Below the pieces are notes generated by a model that saw nothing but the letters and a program-made list of their open reading frames with translations, searched no databases and was not told the DNA's origin. The position numbers and the translations under genes were made by a program. Positions 4,105 to 8,326 of a stretch of 8,326 nt of DNA are shown one piece after another (positions within the stretch are counted from its first letter, which is position 1; every line of letters starts with the position of its first letter). Source of the stretch: Pseudomonadota bacterium. GTDB lineage: Bacteria > Pseudomonadota > Alphaproteobacteria > Rhizobiales > Devosiaceae. The stretch lies in assembly GCA_023433985.1 (NCBI GenBank), contig JAEYTN010000423.1, positions 1 through 8,326 of the forward strand. The letters are read 5' to 3'.

Positions 4105-7020
4105 ATGCACCTCGTCCTCGTCGATGGCTCGACCTTCATCTTCCGCGCCTTCCACGCGCTGCCGCAACTGACGCGCAAGACCGACGGACTGCCGGTCGGC
4201 TGCGTCAACGGCTTCTGCAACATGATCTGGAAGCTCGGCGAGGACCTGAAGGGGGACGACGCGCCCACCCACATGGCCGTCATCTTCGACTACTCGTCCA
4301 AGACCTTCCGCGAGGGCATCTACCCCGAATACAAGTCGCATCGGCCGCCGGCGCCCGAGGAGCTGATCCCGCAGTTCCCGCTCACCCGCGCCGCCGCCAA
4401 GGCGTTCGGGCTGCCCGCCATCGAGATGGAAGGCTGGGAGGCCGACGACATCATCGCCACCTATGCCTGCCGGATGCGCGACGCGGGCGGCAAGGTCACC
4501 ATCGTGTCGTCCGACAAGGACCTGATGCAGCTCGTCGAGCCCGACGGCTCGATCCGCATGCTCGACACCATCCCCCGCCCCGGCCAGCCGCCGCTGCGGT
4601 GGATCGGGCCGGACGAGGTGTTCACCAAGTTCGGCGTCACCCCCGACAAGGTGATCGAGGTGCAGGCGCTCTGCGGCGATGCCGTCGACAACGTGCCGGG
4701 CGTCCCCGGCATCGGCGTGAAGACGGCGGCCGAGCTGATCAACACCTATGGCGACATAGAAACCCTGCTCGCCCGCACCGCGGAGATCAAGCAGCCCAAG
4801 CGCCGCGAGGCGCTCGAAACCAACGCCGAGCTCGCCCGCATCTCCAAGCAGCTCGTCACCCTCTCCCGCGACGTGCCGCTCGAATTGCCGCTCGATGCGC
4901 TGGTGCGCGAGCCGGTGGCGCCGGCCACGCTCTTCCCCTTCCTCAAGGCGATGGAATTCTTCGCCATCGCCAAGCGCCTCGGGCTGCTGCTCGATGCCGA
5001 TCCCGACGCGTGGGAGGCCGATCCCGAGCTTGCCGCCAAGACGCCCGAGCCGGTCGGCTTCGACAACTCCGCGCGCGCCGAGGCCCGCGCCGCCCGCCAG
5101 GCGGCCGACGGCACCGCCGAGTCCGTGCCGGTGATCCACGCCCGCGAGGTGCACGCCAAGATCAAGGCCATCCCGCTCGATCATTCGAAGTACGAGATCA
5201 TTCGCGATGCGGAACACCTGAAGCGCTGGATCGACCAGATCTACTTCACCGGCATCGTCGCCACCGATACCGAGACCACCGGGCTCGACAACCAGACGGC
5301 CGAGCTCGTCGGCATCTCTTTCAGTACCGAGCCCGGCAACGGCGCCTACCTGCCGCTCGGCCACAGCGACGGCGCCGGCGACCTGCTCGGTGGCGGCCGC
5401 GCCGAAGGGCAGATGGATTTCGAGCTGGCGCTCCAGATGCTGCGGCCCGTCTTCGCCGACCGCTCGATCCTGAAGCTCTTCCACAACGTGAAGTACGATC
5501 TCGGCATCCTCGCCCGCTACGAGGTCGAGGTGGCGTCGTTCGACGACAACCTGCTCCTCAGCTACGCGCTCGACGGCCCGCAGTTCAACACCATGTCGGA
5601 ACTCTCCGAGCACTGGCTCGGCCACAGCGGCATCTCGATCAAGGAGTTGCTGGGCACCGGCAAGAACCAGCGCACCTTCGCGCAGGTGCCGATCGCCGAC
5701 GCAGCGCGCTACGCCGCCGAGGATGCCGACCTCACCTTCCGGCTCTGGAAGGTGCTGAAACCGCGCCTCGTCGCGGAGAACATGACGGAACTCTATGAGA
5801 CCATAGAACGCCCGCTGGCGCCTGTCCTCGCCCGCATGGAAGGCCGCGGCATCACCGTCGACCGGCAGATCCTCTCGCAGCTTTCCGGCAATTTCCAGCA
5901 GCGCGCCGCGGCGCTCGAAGCGGAGGCCTACGAGCTCGCGGGCTCGAGCTTCAACCTCGGCTCGCCCAAGCAGCTGGGCGAAATCCTGTTCGATCGCATG
6001 AAGCTGCCGGGCGGCACCAAGACCAAGACCGGCGCCTGGTCCACCGGCGCCGACGTACTCGAGGAGCTGGCGACGCAGGGCATTCCGCTCGCCCGCACCA
6101 TTGTCGACTGGCGGCAGCTCACCAAGCTGATCGGCACCTACACCGATGCGCTCCCCGCCTACATCAACCCGCGCACCGGCCGCGTCCACACCACCTACTC
6201 GCAGCATTCGGTGCTGACCGGCCGCCTTTCGTCCAACGACCCGAACCTGCAGAACATCCCGGTGCGCACCGAGGATGGCCGCAAGATCCGCACCGCCTTC
6301 GTCGCGCCGCCGGGCAAGGTGCTGATCAGCGCCGACTACAGCCAGATCGAGCTCCGCGTCCTCGCCCACATCGCCGATATCCAGGCGCTCAAGGATGCGT
6401 TCGAGGAAGGGCTCGACATCCACGCCATGACGGCGTCCGAAATGTTCAACGTGCCGGTCGAGGGCATGCCGAGCGAAATCCGCCGCCGCGCCAAGGCGAT
6501 CAATTTCGGCATCATCTACGGCATCTCGGCCTTCGGCCTCGCCAACCAGCTCGGCATCGAGCGCTCCGAGGCCGGCGAGTACATCAAGACCTACTTCGCC
6601 CGCTTCCCCGGCATCCAGGACTACATGGCCCAGCAGCGGAAAATGGTGAAGGAGCAGGGCTACGTCGAAACCATCTTCGGCCGGAAGGTGAACTTCCCCA
6701 ACGCCCGCAGCAACAACCCGGCCGAGCGCAGCTTCGTCGAACGCGCCTCGATCAACGCCCCCATCCAGGGCAGCGCCGCCGACATCATCCGCCGCGCCAT
6801 GATCCGCATGGAACCGGCCCTCGCCGCCGCGGGCGTCGAAGCGAAGATGCTGCTGCAAGTCCACGACGAACTGATCTTCGAAGTGGACGAAGGCACGGAG
6901 GACGCGATCATGCCGGTGATCGTGAAGACGATGGAGTCGGCCGCCGAGCCGGCGGTGAAACTGTCAGTGCCGATCAAGGTGGATGCGCACGCGGCACATG
7001 ATTGGGACGGGGCGCATTGA
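4105..7020 (+). CDS. polA: DNA polymerase I
   Basis: A complete 971-aa enzyme that removes RNA primers, fills gaps in lagging-strand synthesis and serves excision repair. The 5' nuclease domain covers about 1-290: LVDGSTF with Asp7, EADD (112-115), SDKDL (136-140), and the GDAVDNVPGVPGIG helix-hairpin motif (191-204). The 3'-5' proofreading domain is about 350-560 with all residues present: DTETTGLD (Asp388, Glu390), HNVKYD (Asp465), and Tyr536/Asp540. The polymerase domain is about 580-971: motif A DYSQIELR (Asp744, Glu749), motif B RRRAKAINFGIIYG (Lys797, Phe801, Tyr805), motif C QVHDE (Asp921, Glu922). Phe801 is at the position that discriminates against dideoxynucleotides in E. coli. The start is fixed: an in-frame TAA is at 4072-4074 and this ATG is the first start codon after it, with a weak GGAA 7 bases upstream. 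The stop overlaps the next gene. Confidence 0.97.
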   Translation: MHLVLVDGSTFIFRAFHALPQLTRKTDGLPVGCVNGFCNMIWKLGEDLKGDDAPTHMAVIFDYSSKTFREGIYPEYKSHRPPAPEELIPQFPLTRAAAKAFGLPAIEMEGWEADDIIATYACRMRDAGGKVTIVSSDKDLMQLVEPDGSIRMLDTIPRPGQPPLRWIGPDEVFTKFGVTPDKVIEVQALCGDAVDNVPGVPGIGVKTAAELINTYGDIETLLARTAEIKQPKRREALETNAELARISKQLVTLSRDVPLELPLDALVREPVAPATLFPFLKAMEFFAIAKRLGLLLDADPDAWEADPELAAKTPEPVGFDNSARAEARAARQAADGTAESVPVIHAREVHAKIKAIPLDHSKYEIIRDAEHLKRWIDQIYFTGIVATDTETTGLDNQTAELVGISFSTEPGNGAYLPLGHSDGAGDLLGGGRAEGQMDFELALQMLRPVFADRSILKLFHNVKYDLGILARYEVEVASFDDNLLLSYALDGPQFNTMSELSEHWLGHSGISIKELLGTGKNQRTFAQVPIADAARYAAEDADLTFRLWKVLKPRLVAENMTELYETIERPLAPVLARMEGRGITVDRQILSQLSGNFQQRAAALEAEAYELAGSSFNLGSPKQLGEILFDRMKLPGGTKTKTGAWSTGADVLEELATQGIPLARTIVDWRQLTKLIGTYTDALPAYINPRTGRVHTTYSQHSVLTGRLSSNDPNLQNIPVRTEDGRKIRTAFVAPPGKVLISADYSQIELRVLAHIADIQALKDAFEEGLDIHAMTASEMFNVPVEGMPSEIRRRAKAINFGIIYGISAFGLANQLGIERSEAGEYIKTYFARFPGIQDYMAQQRKMVKEQGYVETIFGRKVNFPNARSNNPAERSFVERASINAPIQGSAADIIRRAMIRMEPALAAAGVEAKMLLQVHDELIFEVDEGTEDAIMPVIVKTMESAAEPAVKLSVPIKVDAHAAHDWDGAH

Positions 7021-7859
7021 GTGCATTTGTCGTCCATCATTCTCGGCGACTACTGGAGCCGCTACCGGCGACTCCACAAAACGCGGCAATTTTTCACCAG
7101 CACAAGCAGTTCAGAAGTCCGGACTCCGAGCTCTCCCTTAGCCTTGCCTTTGTCGCCCAGCGCGAACTGTTCGGTCATGCGTACCGACTCGTACAGAGCG
7201 ACTATTTTTGGGACATGCCGCCGGGCAGTGGAGTAGCGCTGGGTGTCGCCGTTCCAACGCGTCTGCTGGGCTCACACATACAGCGTCCGGGAGACATCGA
7301 TCTCCTTGTGGTCCCGTATCACGGCGCGGACCTCATTCTTGATCGGATACTTGCTGTGGAGGTCAAGGTAGTCCGAGCTAGCTATTGCCGCCAGAACAAG
7401 TCGCCGAATGATTTCGGCTTCACTCAGGCGCAAGCGCTAATGGAGCTGGGGTTTCCGTACGTTGCGGTGGTCTACCTCATTGTGTCCGATCAATCGCCAT
7501 CCGAGGCTTGGCAGTGGACTGGGGTAGCGCGAGTCATTGATCGCGAGGGCCGCGTCGAACTGTTGCCGCGTGAGAGACAGGACTTGTTGCCGGCAACTCT
7601 CATCGAAAGAAGCTTCGGTCGGCTTGTGTCGAATGCTCCCGTGGAAGAGATTGGACTTGCCTCCGTTTACATCGACCAGCCGTCGCTGACGCCGGCAGGG
7701 GTTTATTCGCTTGGCCCGAACATTTGGATGCCGAGAGGACGGGCTGCATCGCGAAACGCAAAATACGATCCTCGCCTGATGGAAAAGACAGCGGACCTGT
7801 TTCTTGCAAATCGAGACGGCTTGATAGTGACGCCTCGTCACGATTCGCCTCGCGACTAG
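7017..7859 (+). CDS. Uncharacterised protein with PD-(D/E)XK nuclease-like core
   Basis: No named family is recognised with certainty. The 280-aa product shows a PD-(D/E)XK-like core: RPGDIDLLVVPY (Asp93/Asp95), then ILAVEVKVVR with Glu115-Val-Lys117, then a helix FGFTQAQALMELGF (133-146) with Gln137/Gln139 and a hydrophobic strand VAVVYLIV. This order (Asp, ExK, Gln-rich helix) suits a Mg-dependent nuclease fold, but activity is not shown. The C-terminal half (160-280) has no known motif. The start is uncertain. TTG at 7017 overlaps the polA stop (TTGA) with GGGG 4 bases upstream; TTG at 7002 is also in frame; the first ATG is at 7215, but starting there would drop about 66 residues. Base composition differs from polA: 7081-7140 has 32 G/C in 60, and codons often end in A/T, suggesting acquisition by transfer. 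It is followed 17 bases later by the GIY-YIG remnant. Confidence 0.68.
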   Translation: MSAFVVHHSRRLLEPLPATPQNAAIFHQHKQFRSPDSELSLSLAFVAQRELFGHAYRLVQSDYFWDMPPGSGVALGVAVPTRLLGSHIQRPGDIDLLVVPYHGADLILDRILAVEVKVVRASYCRQNKSPNDFGFTQAQALMELGFPYVAVVYLIVSDQSPSEAWQWTGVARVIDREGRVELLPRERQDLLPATLIERSFGRLVSNAPVEEIGLASVYIDQPSLTPAGVYSLGPNIWMPRGRAASRNAKYDPRLMEKTADLFLANRDGLIVTPRHDSPRD

Positions 7860-7876
7860 AGGTCGGGCGACGCGCG

Positions 7877-8171
7877 ATGCCCAACACCTACTTCGTCTAC
7901 ATCCTCGCCTCAGGCCGCAACGGGACGCTGTATGTCGGCGTCACCAACGACATCACGCGACGGGTGTGGGAGCACAAGGCGAAGGAGGTGCGCGGTTTCA
8001 CGGCGAAGTATGGCGTCGACAAGCTGATGTGGGTTCGAGGAGCACTCCGACATCAACCAGGCCATTCACCGCGAAAAGCAGATCAAGCGCTGGCATCGCG
8101 ACTGGAAGATCGCGCTGTTCCGCGACACCAATCCCGATTGGCACGACCTCTATCCGGGGTTCTTCGCGTAG
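7877..8171 (+). pseudogene. GIY-YIG nuclease family gene, frameshifted
   Basis: A short single-domain GIY-YIG protein of the YhbQ-like type, about 97 aa if repaired. The N-terminal half reads MPNTYFVYILASGRNGTLYV and continues with GVTNDITRRVWEHKAKEVRG; the VYI and YVG elements (7-9, 19-21), Arg28/29 and His33 match the family. After DKLMW the frame breaks: an extra G in the GGG run at 8031-8033 shifts it. Reading on from 8034 restores FEEHSDINQAIHREKQIKRW and then HRDWKIALFRDTNPDWHDLY, ending at TAG 8169-8171. This includes the Glu of REKQIKRW, the likely metal-binding residue. Without repair the protein would lose that Glu and run to 8224 with unrelated sequence. The change may be a true mutation or a one-base sequencing error. 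The upstream GAGG is far (about 14 bases) from the ATG, so expression may be weak. Confidence 0.85.
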
Positions 8172-8207
8172 CACCGGTCGGGCACTGGCGCCGCACCAGC
8201 CCCCACA

Positions 8208-8289
8208 TGTCATCCCGGGCTTGACCCGGGACCCAAGTCGAAACTCGCGCAGGTGGTGAGGTGGATCCCGGGTCAAGCCCGGGATGACA
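8208..8289. repeat. Large intergenic palindromic repeat with 28-base arms
   Basis: The arm at 8208-8235 (TGTCATCCCGGGCTTGACCC onward) is the reverse complement of 8262-8289 with one mismatch (8232/8265), separated by 26 bases. Each arm itself contains two CCCGGG sites flanking CTTGA or TCAAG. As RNA it would form a very stable hairpin and may stop transcription from the genes to its left. Units beginning TGTCATCCCGGG are, to my knowledge, frequent between genes in alphaproteobacteria; multi-copy status here is inference. Nothing recognisable follows in 8290-8326. Confidence 0.85.
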
Positions 8290-8326
8290 GCTCGGAGTAC
8301 TGTGGCGACCGCTACGCGACCGATGG

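Noticed and set aside
3975..5798. A 607-codon plus-strand frame overlapping the first half of polA.
   Set aside because: It is Arg/Pro/Ala-rich frame shadow of polA with no motifs.
3952..6864. An open frame of about 970 codons on the minus strand, opposite polA and continuous with the LuxR-type gene.
   Set aside because: The translation is a low-complexity mix of Gly/Ala/Asp/Glu/His/Val/Leu/Arg without domains, as expected from the complement of a GC-biased coding strand. polA is unmistakable, and the LuxR-type gene has its own ribosome site at its 3951 start.
7021..7236. A 71-codon plus-strand frame starting with GTG right after the polA stop (TGAGTG).
   Set aside because: Its first 17 residues look protein-like, but the rest is Ser/Thr-rich with no support, and it overlaps the longer PD-(D/E)XK-like frame. 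It could matter only if the first part of that gene is frameshifted.
7437..7887. Two minus-strand frames (134 and 95 codons) opposite the end of the PD-(D/E)XK-like gene.
   Set aside because: No motifs or ribosome sites; Cys/Arg/Ser-rich shadow translations of the opposite strand.
8172..8326. Possible start of a further gene at the right edge.
   Set aside because: Outside the palindromic repeat only short frames without start signals or motifs remain.

Overview
The window reads as chromosomal DNA of a high-GC alphaproteobacterium, most likely a Hyphomicrobiales (Rhizobiales) member. The signs are strong G/C bias at third codon positions in the core genes, an AqpZ very close to the enterobacterial form, NarL/FixJ-type and orphan LuxR-type regulators, and a CCCGGG-rich palindromic intergenic repeat of the type common in these genomes. 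Genus cannot be fixed from the sequence alone; a Devosia-like origin is only a guess.

Layout from left to right. (1) 3-464, plus strand: 3' part of a lytic transglycosylase gene whose start lies outside the window. (2) 465-636: short convergent gap with small hairpins. (3) 637-1293, minus strand: a NarL/FixJ-type response regulator with an intact DNA-binding domain but a receiver that has lost its phosphorylation residues. (4) 1294-1689: divergent intergenic region with a direct-repeat and inverted-repeat cluster. (5) 1690-2406, plus strand: aqpZ water channel, followed by a hairpin terminator. (6) 2480-2533: long inverted repeat. (7) 2543-2743, minus strand: a small unknown basic protein with a good ribosome binding site, preceded by a perfect 20-bp palindrome and paired GGTATG repeats. 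(8) 2857-3951, minus strand: a 364-aa LuxR-type regulator with an N-terminal sensory region. (9) 3952-4104: divergent control region with repeated GTTCCAC motifs around a palindrome. (10) 4105-7020, plus strand: complete polA with all three enzymatic domains. (11) 7017-7859, plus strand: an uncharacterised protein with a PD-(D/E)XK nuclease-like signature, visibly less GC-rich than polA and overlapping its stop codon. (12) 7877-8171, plus strand: a GIY-YIG family gene broken by a one-base frameshift. (13) 8208-8289: a pair of 28-base inverted arms forming a large intergenic palindromic repeat.

The left and central parts are mostly housekeeping functions (cell-wall turnover, water flux, DNA replication and repair) with two regulators. 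The segment after polA differs: lower GC, two nuclease-like reading frames of which one is broken, and a palindromic repeat at its edge. It looks like a small acquired or decaying accessory patch attached to polA. No rRNA, tRNA, CRISPR array, complete insertion sequence or clear prophage was seen. The most interesting leads are the unphosphorylatable regulator, the PD-(D/E)XK-like protein coupled to polA, and the operator-like repeat clusters next to the regulators.
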